64,000 nt of DNA from Sphingomonas yunnanensis (GCF_019898765.1 NZ_JAIOKB010000002.1:434001-498000), one strand, 5' to 3'; counted from the stretch's first letter, positions 44,278 to 55,638 are shown. Translations and numbers: made by a program. Notes: generated by a model not told the origin, from the sequence alone.

Positions 44278-46347
44278 ATGCACGCACTCTGGGCGACCGC
44301 CCTCGCTGTCCCGTTGTTCGTCGCGAGCGGGGCCGCGCTCGCCGGTGAGCCCGGGAGCGACGACGACGTGGTCGTCACCGGCAAGCGCGACGGTTACGGC
44401 GCCGCCGATACCGCCGCGGCCAAGACCGTGGCGCCGCTGCGTGATCTGCCGCAGTCGATCGCCGTCATCCCTGCTGCCGTGCTGCGTGACCAGCGCGCGC
44501 TCTCGCTGCAGGACGCGCTCAAGAACGTGCCGGGCATCGGCTTCGCCGCCGGCGACGGCCAGCGCGACCAGGTCACGATCCGCGGCTTCAGCGCGATCGC
44601 CGACCAATATGTCAACGGCTTCCGCGACGACGCTTTGTACTTCCGCGACCTCTCGAACACCGAGCGGGTCGAGGTGATCAAGGGGCCCGCCGCGGTGCTG
44701 TACGGACGCGGGTCATCGGGCGGGCTGATCAACCGCGTGCTCAAGCGCCCCGACGTGGACGTCACCTCGGCCACCCTCACGAGCGGCAGCTTCGGCCGCG
44801 CCCGCGCCGAATGGGACCTCGGCCGTTACGCCGCGGCGAGCGGCGTCGGCATGCGCCTCACCGGTGCCTATGAGGACAGCGGCAGCTTCCGCGAGCAGCA
44901 ATTCCTGCGCCGCGTCGCGCTGGCGCCCTCGCTGCTCGTGCAGGGCGGATCGACCAGCCTCTACGCCGTCGCCGACTACGTCCGCGACCGCCGGCTGATG
45001 GACCTCGGCATCCCCGCGCTCGACGGCCGCCCCGTCGACGTGCCGCCCGGCACCTATTACGGCGCCGCCAACGCGCGCGACGCCGACACCACCGAGAGCC
45101 AGGTGTTGTCGCAGACCGTCGTGGTGGAGCACGCCCTCACCGACGGGCTGCGCTTCCGCGACGGCTTCCGTCACTATGACTATGCGCTCGAGCGCCACAG
45201 CACCCTGCCCGACTCGGTCGATGCCAAGGCGCTCACCGTCACGCTGCGCCACGGCCGGCTCGACCGGCAGGAGGAGGGCTGGTCCAACCAGGCCGAGCTG
45301 ACCCAGACACTCGCGCTCGCCGGCACGCGGCACCAACTGCTCTACGGCTATGAGGCGGCGCGGCAGCTCAAGGACGCCACCACCTACGCGCAGCGCGTGG
45401 TCGCGCGCACCGCGCTGTTCGACCCGGTGCTGCCGGTGGTGGACGATCGCAGCTTCACCGCGCTGAGCGCACGCACCAGCACCACGCTCGAGACCCAGGC
45501 GCTGTACCTCCAGGATCTCGCCGATCTCGGCCACGGCGTGAAGGCGCTGGTCGGCGCACGCCACGACTGGTTCTCACAGCGCACGCGCCAGCTCCTGCCC
45601 GGGCAGCCCAATCTCGCGCGGCTCGACCGCACGTGGAGCCCCCGCGCCGGACTGGTGCTCCAGCCGGACACCGCGCAGTCCTATTACGTCTCGTGGAGCC
45701 GCAGCTACCAGCCCTCGGCCGAGACCTTCGCGCTCGCCGCCAACAACGCCGAGCTCGCGCCCGAGCGGACCGTCAACCGCGAGGTCGGCGCCAAATACAC
45801 GCTGTTCGGCGGCCGGCTCGCGCTCCAGGCCGCGGGGTTCGTGCTCCGGCGCACGGGGATCAAGGGCACCGACCCGGCCGCACCGACCAAGCTGATCCCG
45901 ATCGGCACCCAGCGCACGCGCGGGATCGAGCTCTCCGGCCAGCTCGACCTCGCCGCGGGGCTCCACGCCATCGCCGGCTATTCCTACCTCGACGCACGCG
46001 TCACGGCGTCGGCCAACCCGGCTTTCGCGGACAAGCGCGCGACGATCACCCCGCGCGATGCGGCCAATCTATTCGTCACCGAGGACGTGGCCGACCGGTT
46101 CGGCGTCGGCGGCGGGCTGAACTATGTCGGCGACCGCTGGGCCGATCCCGCCAATACGACGGTGCTCCCGCACTACGTCACCGCCGACGCGATGGCCTGG
46201 TGGCGCATCGGTGCGGCCCGGCTCCAGCTCAACGGCTATAACCTTGGCGACAGGCACTACATCGTCGCCGGGCACGGCACCTCGCCGCTGCTCAACCTGC
46301 CGGGGGCGCCGCGGACCGTACTGGTCACGTTGCGGCTCGACGGCTGA
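44278..46347 (+). CDS. TonB-dependent siderophore receptor
   Basis: 689 aa, signal peptide to about residue 22 (GAALAG). TonB box DDVVVTGKR, then the plug with PQSIAVIPAAVLRDQRALSLQDALKNVPGI, VTIRGFSA and VEVIKGPAAVLYGRGSSGGLINRVLKRP, the pattern of ferrichrome/catecholate siderophore receptors (FhuE/Fiu-like). The barrel includes YYVSWSRSYQPSAE and YNLGDRHYIVAG near the end. It ends TLRLDG without a terminal aromatic residue. GGGGAAG precedes ATG 44278. Probably iron-regulated. Confidence 0.93.
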   Translation: MHALWATALAVPLFVASGAALAGEPGSDDDVVVTGKRDGYGAADTAAAKTVAPLRDLPQSIAVIPAAVLRDQRALSLQDALKNVPGIGFAAGDGQRDQVTIRGFSAIADQYVNGFRDDALYFRDLSNTERVEVIKGPAAVLYGRGSSGGLINRVLKRPDVDVTSATLTSGSFGRARAEWDLGRYAAASGVGMRLTGAYEDSGSFREQQFLRRVALAPSLLVQGGSTSLYAVADYVRDRRLMDLGIPALDGRPVDVPPGTYYGAANARDADTTESQVLSQTVVVEHALTDGLRFRDGFRHYDYALERHSTLPDSVDAKALTVTLRHGRLDRQEEGWSNQAELTQTLALAGTRHQLLYGYEAARQLKDATTYAQRVVARTALFDPVLPVVDDRSFTALSARTSTTLETQALYLQDLADLGHGVKALVGARHDWFSQRTRQLLPGQPNLARLDRTWSPRAGLVLQPDTAQSYYVSWSRSYQPSAETFALAANNAELAPERTVNREVGAKYTLFGGRLALQAAGFVLRRTGIKGTDPAAPTKLIPIGTQRTRGIELSGQLDLAAGLHAIAGYSYLDARVTASANPAFADKRATITPRDAANLFVTEDVADRFGVGGGLNYVGDRWADPANTTVLPHYVTADAMAWWRIGAARLQLNGYNLGDRHYIVAGHGTSPLLNLPGAPRTVLVTLRLDG

Positions 46348-46356
46348 GCCGGCGCG

Positions 46357-46518
46357 TCAGAAGTCGATCGCGATCCCGTCGCGCTCCCAGTCGCCGTAGC
46401 GCACGGGGTCGCGGCCGAGCGGGTCCTGGGCAGGCCGGTCGAGCGGCTCGGGGGCGGGCACCGGCGGGTTGGGACTGAGGTGCGCCGGGGGCTTCACGTG
46501 GTCGGGGCGCTGGCCCAT
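46357..46518 (-). CDS. DUF1674 protein (SdhAF4-like succinate dehydrogenase assembly factor)
   Basis: Only 53 aa. The C-terminus DPLGRDPVRYGDWERDGIAI followed by DF is the signature of DUF1674/SdhAF4, a small factor that binds flavinylated succinate dehydrogenase subunit A during complex II assembly. The N-terminal half is Pro-rich and disordered, as in relatives. ATG 46518 has AAGGA about eight bases upstream. It converges with the siderophore receptor, the stops only 9 bases apart, and is divergent from rsmB. No sdh genes are near. Confidence 0.85.
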   Translation of the reverse strand: MGQRPDHVKPPAHLSPNPPVPAPEPLDRPAQDPLGRDPVRYGDWERDGIAIDF

Positions 46519-46605
46519 GCGGACGTCCTTCCGATTGATCGCTCGCGTCGACAGGGACATATGCGCGGGCATGACCTGCTTCAACCCGCGCGCGCCGCGC
46601 TGATC

Positions 46606-47928
46606 ATGGCGCGCCCCGCCGCCCGACCCGTCAAGCCCGCCCGCCCCGCGCGCGGTCCCGACCCGCTCGGCACCGCCGCGCGCCGCGCCGCGCTGCGCCT
46701 GCTGGACGCGGTGCTCCGCCGCGGCGAGCCCCTCGAGTCCGCGCTCGCGCTCGCCACGCGCGCGCTGCCCGGCGGCCCCGACCGCGGCCTCGCCCACGCC
46801 ATCGCCGCCGAGACGCTGCGCCGCCTGCCCGACCTCGACGCGCTGATCGACTCGGCGACGCGCCAGCGCCTGCCCGACGACGCCAAGGCGCGCTTCGTGC
46901 TGCGCGTCGCGCTGGTCCAGGCGCTCGCGCTGGGCACGCCGCCGCACGCCGCCATCGCCACCGTGCTGCCCCTGGTCGACGGCGGCCCCAAGCGACTGGT
47001 CCACGGCGTCTTCGGCACGCTGATGCGCGGCGGGGCGAAGCTGCCCGACGTGCCGAGCCTGCTGCCCGCGGTCGCGGAGCGCTGGCGCGCGCACTGGGGG
47101 GAGGACGCGGTGGCCGCCGCGGCGCGCGCGATCGCCGCGCCGCCGCCGCTCGACCTCACGCTGCGCGACTCCGCATCGACCGCCGACTGGGTCGAGCGGC
47201 TCGGCGGCACCAGCCTCGCGCCCGGCCATGTCCGCCTCCCCGCCGGCGCGGGCGCGGTGAGCGAGCTGCCCGGCTATGCCGAGGGCGCCTGGTGGGTGCA
47301 GGACCTCGCCGCCTCGATCCCGGCGCGGCTGCTCGCGGCCGGCACCGCGCCGGGGGGGCGCGCGCTCGACCTGTGCGCCGCACCGGGCGGCAAGACGCTC
47401 CAGCTCGCCGCCGCGGGCTATGCCGTCACCGCGGTGGACGTGTCGGAGAGTCGCGCGGCGCGACTTCGCGACAATCGCGATCGCACCGGGCTCGCCTATG
47501 ACATCGCGCTGGCCGACGTGCTCGACTGGTCGCCCGACGCGCCCGCGCAGGCGGTGCTGGTCGACGCGCCGTGCAGCGCTACCGGCATCTTCCGCCGCCA
47601 CCCCGACGTTCTCCACCGCGCCGGCGACGCCACGATCGCCGAGATGGCCGAGTTGCAGGCGCGCATCCTCGGTCGCGCCGCCGACTGGGTCGCGCCGGGC
47701 GGGACGCTGGTCTACGCCACCTGCTCGCTCGAGCCGGCCGAGGGCGAGGCACAGCTGACGCGCTTCCTCGCCGCCCGCGGCGACTTCGCGCTGACCCCGC
47801 CGACCGAGGGCGAGCTGCCGCAAGGTGTTGCGCCGACGCGCGAGGGCTGGATCCGGACGCTGCCGGGAACGGTCGAGGCGGTCGGCGGGTGCGACGGCTT
47901 CTTCGTCGCGCGGCTCACGCGGCTTTAA
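46606..47928 (+). CDS. rsmB: RsmB-type 16S rRNA (cytosine-C5) methyltransferase
   Basis: 440 aa. The N-terminal NusB-like RNA-binding domain (about 20-150; [33 protein letters not shown]) is followed by a SAM methyltransferase core with [15 protein letters not shown] (SAM loop), [17 protein letters not shown] and [12 protein letters not shown], giving the two catalytic cysteines of the NOL1/NOP2/Sun family. Probably methylates C967 of 16S rRNA. Start uncertain: ATG 46606 matches relatives but lacks a ribosome site; ATG 46561 has AGGGA upstream. Heads a same-strand cluster with rpe and a heparinase-like gene. Confidence 0.92.
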   Translation: MARPAARPVKPARPARGPDPLGTAARRAALRLLDAVLRRGEPLESALALATRALPGGPDRGLAHAIAAETLRRLPDLDALIDSATRQRLPDDAKARFVLRVALVQALALGTPPHAAIATVLPLVDGGPKRLVHGVFGTLMRGGAKLPDVPSLLPAVAERWRAHWGEDAVAAAARAIAAPPPLDLTLRDSASTADWVERLGGTSLAPGHVRLPAGAGAVSELPGYAEGAWWVQDLAASIPARLLAAGTAPGGRALDLCAAPGGKTLQLAAAGYAVTAVDVSESRAARLRDNRDRTGLAYDIALADVLDWSPDAPAQAVLVDAPCSATGIFRRHPDVLHRAGDATIAEMAELQARILGRAADWVAPGGTLVYATCSLEPAEGEAQLTRFLAARGDFALTPPTEGELPQGVAPTREGWIRTLPGTVEAVGGCDGFFVARLTRL

Positions 47929-47959
47929 CCCGGCGCCGCATCGCGCTACCTCGGCGCGC

Positions 47960-48622
47960 ATGACCAGACCCGTGCGCATCGCCCCGTCGATCCTCTCCGC
48001 CGACTTCGCTCGGCTGGGCGAGGAGGTGCGCGCGATCGACGCCGCCGGTGCCGACTGGATCCACATCGACGTGATGGACGGCCATTTCGTCCCCAACATC
48101 TCGATCGGCCCCGCGGTGGTCAAGGCGCTGCGCCCGCACACCGCCAAGCCGTTCGACGTCCACCTGATGATCTCGCCCGTGGACGCCTATCTCGACGCCT
48201 TCGCCGAGGCCGGCGCGGACACGATCACGGTCCATCCCGAGGCGGGGCCGCACGTCCATCGCACGATCCAGCACGTCAAGGCGCTGGGCAAGCGCGCCGG
48301 CGTGGTGCTCAACCCCGCCACCCCCGCCAAGATGCTCGACTATCTCATCGACATGGTCGACCTGGTGCTGGTGATGAGCGTCAATCCCGGCTTCGGCGGG
48401 CAGCATTTCATCGACAGCCAGCTGCGCAAGATCGCCGCGATCCGCAAGATGATCGACTCGACCGGCGGCGCGATCGACCTCGAGGTCGACGGCGGGATCG
48501 ACCCGGACACCGCGCGCCGCGCGATCGACGCCGGGGCCGACGCGCTGGTCGCCGGCACCGCCACCTTCCGCGGTGGGCCCGACTGCTACGCCGCCAACAT
48601 CCGCGCGCTGCGGGGCGACTGA
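47960..48622 (+). CDS. rpe: Ribulose-phosphate 3-epimerase
   Basis: Interconverts ribulose and xylulose 5-phosphate in the pentose phosphate pathway. 220 aa TIM barrel: [59 protein letters not shown] and EVDGGI carry all metal and catalytic residues (His and Asp). ATG lies 31 bases after rsmB; the next gene begins 4 bases after its stop codon, so the three are probably one operon. Confidence 0.97.
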   Translation: MTRPVRIAPSILSADFARLGEEVRAIDAAGADWIHIDVMDGHFVPNISIGPAVVKALRPHTAKPFDVHLMISPVDAYLDAFAEAGADTITVHPEAGPHVHRTIQHVKALGKRAGVVLNPATPAKMLDYLIDMVDLVLVMSVNPGFGGQHFIDSQLRKIAAIRKMIDSTGGAIDLEVDGGIDPDTARRAIDAGADALVAGTATFRGGPDCYAANIRALRGD

Positions 48623-48626
48623 CACG

Positions 48627-50402
48627 ATGAGCAAGGACGGACGCGGTCGCGGCCCCGAGGCGCGCGGGGGACAGGCGCATCACGACGAGATCGAACCGGG
48701 CAAGCGGCTGGTGCGCGCCGCCCCGGCGACCGGCGCGCCGCTGGCGCAGCAGGTGGTGCGCTGGTTCGAGCGGCTGACCTGGCGCACCCCGCTGCACGAC
48801 CGCCGGCTCGATGGGCAACACCCGCCCAAGCTGCTCGCGGTGCCGGTCGATCCCTTCCCCGGCGACGCGCTGGCGGGCGAGGCGCTGCTCGAGGGCTGGC
48901 TGTTCGCCGCGGGCGAGCAGCGCGCCATCGCCGAGCTCGACCCGCTCGCCCCGGCGCGGCCGGGCTTCACCGACTATCTCCACGGCTTCGCCTGGCTGCG
49001 CGATCTCGCCGCCACGGGCGAGCGCGAGCGCGCCGCGGTCGTCGCCGAGACGCTGGCGCAGCGCTGGCTGATGGCGCACGGCGAGCGCCCGACCGAGCCG
49101 GCGTGGCGCCCCGACGTCGCGGCGCGACGGCTGCTGATGCTCCTGTTCCACGCGCCGCTTCTGCTCTCGTCGAGCAACCTGGTGGCGCGCTCGCGCGTGC
49201 TCACCGCGATGGCGCGCGGCGCGCGTCACCTCGATCGCACCGCGGACAAGGCCCCCGCGGGTGCGCCGCGCGTGCTCGCCTGGGGGAGCGTGGTCGCCGC
49301 TGGGCTGCTGCTGCCCGGCGGCGAGACACGGCGCAGCGTCGGCGAGGACGGGTTGGCGCGCGCGCTGGCGGGCGCGCTGAGCGACGACGGTGGCGTGGTC
49401 AGCCGCTCGCCGGCGCAGCTGTTGGCGGTGATGGAGACGATCGGCCTGCTGCGCGCGCTCTATGATTCGCGCCGCGAGCCGCTGCCGGAGGCGCCCGCCG
49501 CGGCGCTGACGCGCGTGACACCGACGCTGCTCGGCAGCGCGATGGGCGACGGCGGTCTGGCGAGCTGGCAGGGTGGCCTACCGCTCGACGCCATGCGGAT
49601 CAACGACGCGCTGCAGGCGAGCGGCGCGTTCGGGCGCCCGCTGCGCCAGTCGCGCGACTGGGGCTATCAGCGGCTGAGCGCGGGCGGCGCGGTGCTGCTC
49701 GTCGACGCCGCCCCGCCCCCCGCCGCGCTGGTGCCCGACGGCGGGTGCGCCGCGACGCTGGCGCTGGAATTCTCCGATGGCGCGGAGCGGCTGATCGTGA
49801 GCTGCGGCGGCGCCGGCCACGCCCGCGCGCGCGGCAACGACGCGATGGCGCAGGCGCTGCGCACCACCGCGGCGCACTCGACGCTGGTGATCGCCGACAC
49901 CAACTCGACCGCGCTCAACCCCGACGGCACACTGGGCCGCGGCGTCACCGCGGTGGAGCTGGCGCGGCAGGAGTCGGACGTGGGAAGCAGGATCGAGGCC
50001 CGCCACGACGGCTATGCGCGGCGCTTCGGCTTCGTCCACCAGCGCACGCTACTGCTCACCGCCGATGGCGGCGAGCTGCGCGGCGAGGATGCGGTGCTGC
50101 CCGCGCCGCAGCCGGCGCGCTGGGGCCGCCGTGTCGAGGGCGCGATGACCCCGCTGGCGTTGCGTTTCCACCTCGGCCCCGGGGTCGACGCGGTCGCCAC
50201 CGCGGACGCGCAGGCGGCGATGCTGCGCACGCCGTCGGGGGCCTTCTGGCAACTGCGCGCGCGCGCCGACCGGCTGACGGTGGAGGACAGCGTGTGGAGC
50301 GACCCGCACGGCCGGCTGGTGCCGACCAGGCAGATCGTGATCGACTCGCTCGCCCCCGCGGGCGGCGCGACGATCGCCTGGGTGCTGCGCCGGGCGCGGT
50401 GA
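48627..50402 (+). CDS. Heparinase II/III family protein
   Basis: 591 aa with no signal peptide. An alpha-helical N-terminal toroid (about 40-290, WFERLTWRTPLHDRRLDG and FTDYLHGFAWLRDLAATGE) precedes a beta-sheet heparinase-II/III C-terminal domain (from about 330; SAGGAVLLVDAAPPP, AAHSTLVIADTNST, RFGFVHQRTLLLTADGGELRGED). This alphaproteobacterial subgroup lies in the rsmB-rpe/purH neighbourhood and its substrate is not established. Because it appears cytoplasmic, degradation of extracellular glycosaminoglycans is unlikely. Starts 4 bases after rpe. Confidence 0.88.
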   Translation: MSKDGRGRGPEARGGQAHHDEIEPGKRLVRAAPATGAPLAQQVVRWFERLTWRTPLHDRRLDGQHPPKLLAVPVDPFPGDALAGEALLEGWLFAAGEQRAIAELDPLAPARPGFTDYLHGFAWLRDLAATGERERAAVVAETLAQRWLMAHGERPTEPAWRPDVAARRLLMLLFHAPLLLSSSNLVARSRVLTAMARGARHLDRTADKAPAGAPRVLAWGSVVAAGLLLPGGETRRSVGEDGLARALAGALSDDGGVVSRSPAQLLAVMETIGLLRALYDSRREPLPEAPAAALTRVTPTLLGSAMGDGGLASWQGGLPLDAMRINDALQASGAFGRPLRQSRDWGYQRLSAGGAVLLVDAAPPPAALVPDGGCAATLALEFSDGAERLIVSCGGAGHARARGNDAMAQALRTTAAHSTLVIADTNSTALNPDGTLGRGVTAVELARQESDVGSRIEARHDGYARRFGFVHQRTLLLTADGGELRGEDAVLPAPQPARWGRRVEGAMTPLALRFHLGPGVDAVATADAQAAMLRTPSGAFWQLRARADRLTVEDSVWSDPHGRLVPTRQIVIDSLAPAGGATIAWVLRRAR

Positions 50403-50525
50403 GAGGGCGGCGCCGCTCCGATCGGCTGTCGGCCGGACGGTCAGGCGAGGTTCTTCGAAGCGGAACTTCGCTAAGCGGCACGCCAGACTGTGGCGGAGTA
50501 ACGTAGCGCTGATCTCACCAAGCTC

Positions 50526-50619
50526 CCTCGCCTTCAGGGGACGGTTGGGGTGGGGCCTCTCCGCCGGCGCAGCGTTCGCGGATGCGCCCCACCCCAACCC
50601 CTCCCCTGAAGGGGAGAGG
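50526..50619. repeat. Large palindromic intergenic element (94 bp)
   Basis: Long complementary arms: GGTTGGGGTGGGGC (50543-50556) and GCGCCCCACCCCAACC (50584-50599), flanked by CCTTCAGGGG and CCCCTGAAGG. The predicted hairpin is very stable and lies between the convergent heparinase-like gene and the M3 peptidase. Nothing else was seen in the 300-base gap 50403-50703. Confidence 0.7.
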
Positions 50620-50703
50620 CTCACTCACGTCATCGGGTCGAGTACTTGATGACGCCCCGGCCGAGAAGCCAGCGTATCACGGCGGCTTTCCCCGCCCACC
50701 CCG

Positions 50704-52833
50704 TCACGGTGCGACGCGCGACCCGTCCGCGTTGAGCCCGAGATTGTGCAGCAGCGGCGCCACCTCCGGGTCCTTGCCGTAGAAGGCGCGGAACATCGGC
50801 GCGTAATCCTCGGTGTGCCCCTTCGACAGGATCATGTCGCGGAAGCGCTGGCCGTTGGCGCGCGTCATGCCGCCGTTGCGCTCGAACCAGTCATAGGCGT
50901 TGGCATCGAGCATCTTGGTCCACTGATAGGCGTAATAGCCGGCGGAATAGCCGTTGCCCCAGATGTGGAGGAAGTAGCTCGAGCGATAGCGCGGCGGCAC
51001 GTCGGCGGTGTCGAGCCCGGTGTCGGCGAGCGCCTTCGCCTCGAACGCGTCGGCGTCCTGCTTGCCCGCGCTGGCCGGCAGCGAGTGCCAGCTCATGTCC
51101 ATCTCCGCCGCGGCCAGCGCCTCGCCGAACGAATAGCCGGTGTTGAACGTCGCGGCGCGCTTGATCTTGCCGACCAGCTCGGGCGGGATCACCGCGCCGG
51201 TGCGATAGTTGACCGCGTAGTGCGGCAGCACCTTGGGATCGAGCGCCCAATGCTCGTTGAACTGCGACGGGAACTCGACGAAGTCCCGCGCGGTGTTGGT
51301 GCCCGATACCGACGGATAGGTCTGGTTCGCGAACAGCCCGTGCAGCGCGTGGCCGAACTCGTGGAACATCGTCGTCACGTCGTCGAAGGTGATCAGCGCG
51401 GGCTGGCCCGCCGCCGGCTTGGTGAAATTGCCGACGTTGTAGATCACCGGCTTGGTGCCGAGCAGCTTCGCCTGGTTGACGAAATTCGACATCCAGGCGC
51501 CGCCGTTCTTGTTGTCGCGCTTCCAATAGTCGAAATACATCAGGCCGATGGAGCGCCCGTCGCCCTCGAACACCTCGTAGACCATCACGTCGGGCTGGTA
51601 GACCGGGATGTCGGTGCGGCGCCTGAAGGTGACGCCGTACAGCTGCTCGGCGGCGTAGAACACGCCGTCGGTCAGCACCTTGTTGATCTCGAAATAGGGC
51701 TTCAGCTCATCCTGGTTGAGGTCGTACTTGGCCTTGCGCAGCTTCTCGGAATAGAGATCCCAGTCCCACGGCTTGAGCGCGAAACTGCCGCCCTCCGCCC
51801 GGATCTGCGCCTGGAGCTCACCCGCCTCGCGCTTCTGCTCGGCCGCGACCGGCGCGCCGAGCTGGCGCATGAAGGCCAGCGCGGTCGCGGGCGTCTTCGC
51901 CATCTGGTCGGACAGGACATAGTCGCCCCAGGTGGCGAAGCCGAGCAGCTTGGCTTTCTGCGCGCGCAGTGCCGCGATCTGGCTGATCGTCGCGCGCGTG
52001 TCGTTGGCGTCGCCTCTGGTGGCGCGGGTCCAGCTCGCGTTGAACAGCGCCTCGCGCGTGGCGCGGTCGGTGAGCGTCGCCAGCGCGGGCTGCTGCGTCG
52101 TGTTCTGCAAGGTCAGCACGTATTTGCCCGCGAGGCCGCGGTCCTTGGCGGCGTCCGCGGCGGCGGCGATCTCGGCGTCGGAGAGGCCGGCGAGCTTGGC
52201 CCTATCGTCGACCACCAGCGCGCCCGCCTTGGCGGCGGCGAGCAATTTCTGCTGGAAGGCGGTCTCGAGCGTGGAGAGCTGCGCGTTGAGCGCGCTCAGC
52301 GCCTTCTTGTCGGCGTCGTTCAGCTGCGCGCCGGCATGGACCATGTTCTCATAGGTGAGCGTCAGCACCTGGCGCTGCTCGGCGTCGAGCTGGAGCGTGT
52401 CGCGCTGATCGTACAGCGTCTTGACGCGCCAGAAAAGCCGCGGATCGAGGTTGATCGCGTCCTGGTGCGCGGCGAACTTGGGCGCGAGCACCTCCTGCGT
52501 CTTCTGCAGCGTGTCGTTGGTGTTGGCGCCGTTGACGCCCGAGAAGGCGAGGCCGGCACGCTCGAGCAGGCGGCCCGACTTCTCCAGCGCGGCGATCGTG
52601 TTCTCGAAGGTCGGCATCGAGCGGACGTTGACGATCGCGGCGACCTCGCGGCGCTGCTCGGCCATGCCCGCCTCGAGCGCGGGGAGATAGTCCGAGTCCT
52701 TGATCTTGTCGAAGGGCGGCGCCTGGTAGGGCAAGGCGCTCGGCTGGGCGAAGGGGTTGGTCGGGCTGAGCGTCTGCGCGACCGCGGAGGAGGACATCAG
52801 CGCCACGAGAGTGGCGGCGGCGAGGGAACGCAT
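50704..52833 (-). CDS. M3 family peptidyl-dipeptidase (Dcp-like)
   Basis: 709 aa from ATG 52833 with AAGGAG upstream. A signal peptide (to about residue 19, SSSAVAQ) makes it periplasmic, where it would remove C-terminal dipeptides from peptides. An alpha-helical N-terminal domain precedes the zinc site TMFHEFGHALHGLF (HExxH) and the third-ligand Glu region FVEFPSQFNEHW. GNGYSAGYYAYQWTKMLDANAYDWFE is the typical substrate-binding C-terminal block. Monocistronic. Confidence 0.95.
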   Translation of the reverse strand: MRSLAAATLVALMSSSAVAQTLSPTNPFAQPSALPYQAPPFDKIKDSDYLPALEAGMAEQRREVAAIVNVRSMPTFENTIAALEKSGRLLERAGLAFSGVNGANTNDTLQKTQEVLAPKFAAHQDAINLDPRLFWRVKTLYDQRDTLQLDAEQRQVLTLTYENMVHAGAQLNDADKKALSALNAQLSTLETAFQQKLLAAAKAGALVVDDRAKLAGLSDAEIAAAADAAKDRGLAGKYVLTLQNTTQQPALATLTDRATREALFNASWTRATRGDANDTRATISQIAALRAQKAKLLGFATWGDYVLSDQMAKTPATALAFMRQLGAPVAAEQKREAGELQAQIRAEGGSFALKPWDWDLYSEKLRKAKYDLNQDELKPYFEINKVLTDGVFYAAEQLYGVTFRRRTDIPVYQPDVMVYEVFEGDGRSIGLMYFDYWKRDNKNGGAWMSNFVNQAKLLGTKPVIYNVGNFTKPAAGQPALITFDDVTTMFHEFGHALHGLFANQTYPSVSGTNTARDFVEFPSQFNEHWALDPKVLPHYAVNYRTGAVIPPELVGKIKRAATFNTGYSFGEALAAAEMDMSWHSLPASAGKQDADAFEAKALADTGLDTADVPPRYRSSYFLHIWGNGYSAGYYAYQWTKMLDANAYDWFERNGGMTRANGQRFRDMILSKGHTEDYAPMFRAFYGKDPEVAPLLHNLGLNADGSRVAP

Positions 52834-52986
52834 CGTTGCTCCTTGAGCTGGAGGATGCGTGCCTGATGCACCCGCGCGGAGGTAGGGGCAAGCGTGCTGC
52901 CCTAACGTGGGTTGGCCTGCCCTGCCCGCCCCCGAAGCTATCGCTTCTGGCCGACTCGCAGGGTGCCCGCGCCCCCGAACTGCCCC

Positions 52987-53080
52987 ATCATCCCGGGCTT
53001 GACCCGGGACCAATGGTGCCGCGAACGCCCACCCCGTCGTTCCTGCGGAAGCATGGATCCCGGATCAGGTCCGGGATGAC
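52987..53080. repeat. REP-like hairpin doublet (94 bp)
   Basis: Two hairpins, CCCGGG-CTTGA-CCCGGG (52992-53008) and ATCCCGGA-TCAGG-TCCGGGAT (53057-53077), oriented as an inverted pair with CATCATCCCGGG at one end and CCGGGATGAC at the other. It lies in the 280-base gap between the peptidase promoter and the end of ppk2. Confidence 0.7.
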
Positions 53081-53114
53081 AATGGTGTGTAGGGCGGCGG
53101 TCACTCCACGCGCC

Positions 53115-53891
53115 TCAGTCGGACAGCCTTCCGTCCTTGAGCGCCGCCGCGTCGAAGGTGAACAGCACGTCGGGGTCGGGCAGCGGCACCTCGCGCGCGA
53201 TCTCGGGCGGCGCGGCGCGGTGGAGCAGGTGCGCCAGGATCGCGCGCCGCGCCGCTTTCTTGTCGTCGGCGCGGACGCAATGCCACGGCGCCAGCGGCGT
53301 GTGCGTGCGCGTCAGCATGACGTCGCGCGCGGCGGTGTAATCGTCCCATTTCGACTGGGCGACCGCGTCCATGTCGGAGACCTTGAGCGCCTTGAGCGGG
53401 TCCTCGCGCCGCGCCTCGAGCCGCTCGCGCTGCTCGTCCTTGCTGATGTCGAGCCACAGCTTCACCAGCTTGATCCCGCTCTCCACCAGCATCCGCTCGA
53501 AATCGGGGGCGTCGCGCAGGAACTCGGCCTGCTCGGCCGCGGTGGAGAAGCCCATCACCACCTCGACCCCGGCGCGATTGTACCAGGAGCGGTTGAAGAT
53601 CACGAACTCGCCCGCAGCGGGCAGATGCGCGACATAGCGCTGGAAATACCATTGCGTGCGCTCGCGGTCGGACGGTTTGGGCAGCGCCACCACGCGCGTG
53701 GCGCGGACCGAGCTGTGCTCGACGATGCGCTTGATCGCGCCGTCCTTGCCGGCGCCGTCGCGGCCCTCGAGCACCAGCACCACCCGCTCGCCGCTGCGCG
53801 CCGCCGCCTGATGGGTGTGCACCAGCGCGAGCTGGAGCTCCTCCAGGCTGGCGTGCCCCTCGCCATGCTTGTCACCGTGATCCTTGCCCAT
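53115..53891 (-). CDS. ppk2: Polyphosphate kinase 2 (class I type)
   Basis: 258 aa. P-loop kinase fold with Walker A VLEGRDGAGKDGAIKRI (about 40-56), the KPSDRERTQWYFQRYVAHLP segment and the lid-proximal FNRSWYNRAGVEVVMGF. PPK2 enzymes transfer phosphate between polyphosphate and nucleoside diphosphates. The residue before RSWYNRAG is Asn, where many class I members have Asp; the functional effect is unknown. ATG 53891 starts a His/Lys-rich N-terminus. Monocistronic. Confidence 0.94.
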   Translation of the reverse strand: MGKDHGDKHGEGHASLEELQLALVHTHQAAARSGERVVLVLEGRDGAGKDGAIKRIVEHSSVRATRVVALPKPSDRERTQWYFQRYVAHLPAAGEFVIFNRSWYNRAGVEVVMGFSTAAEQAEFLRDAPDFERMLVESGIKLVKLWLDISKDEQRERLEARREDPLKALKVSDMDAVAQSKWDDYTAARDVMLTRTHTPLAPWHCVRADDKKAARRAILAHLLHRAAPPEIAREVPLPDPDVLFTFDAAALKDGRLSD

Positions 53892-53958
53892 GCGTGTCCC
53901 GCTCCGTCGCTTGACCCGTGGCTATAACGCACCGGGGGCAGGAGGATGCCCGCGCGGC

Positions 53959-55398
<1,440 letters not shown>

Positions 55399-55542
55399 GC
55401 AGATGTCCGGGCTGTGGGGCGCGGCGAAACCGCAGGGATAGCCTAGCCCCGAGCGCTTCCCTATCCGCGGTGAGAAGTCAAGGAGATTGCGGGTTGACGG
55501 CAGCGGGGGGCGAGGAAGGCACCGCCATCCATCTCTTCCTTA

Positions 55543-55638
55543 CGTCATCCTGACCTCGTCTCAGGATCCACCGCGCCGCGTACTCAGGTGCTTCGGCGCC
55601 TGCCGACGAATGGATCCTGAGACGAGCTCAGGATGACG
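55543..55638. repeat. REP-like hairpin doublet with 28-base arms (96 bp)
   Basis: Arms 55543-55570 and 55611-55638 are inverted copies with one mismatch (CGTCATCCTGA...CAGGATCCA and TGGATCCTG...TCAGGATGACG). Each arm also folds on itself (TCCTGAC-CTC-GTCTCAGGA). It is the best-conserved copy of the doublet family in this window. The gap 55399-55684 holds no visible gene. Confidence 0.75.
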
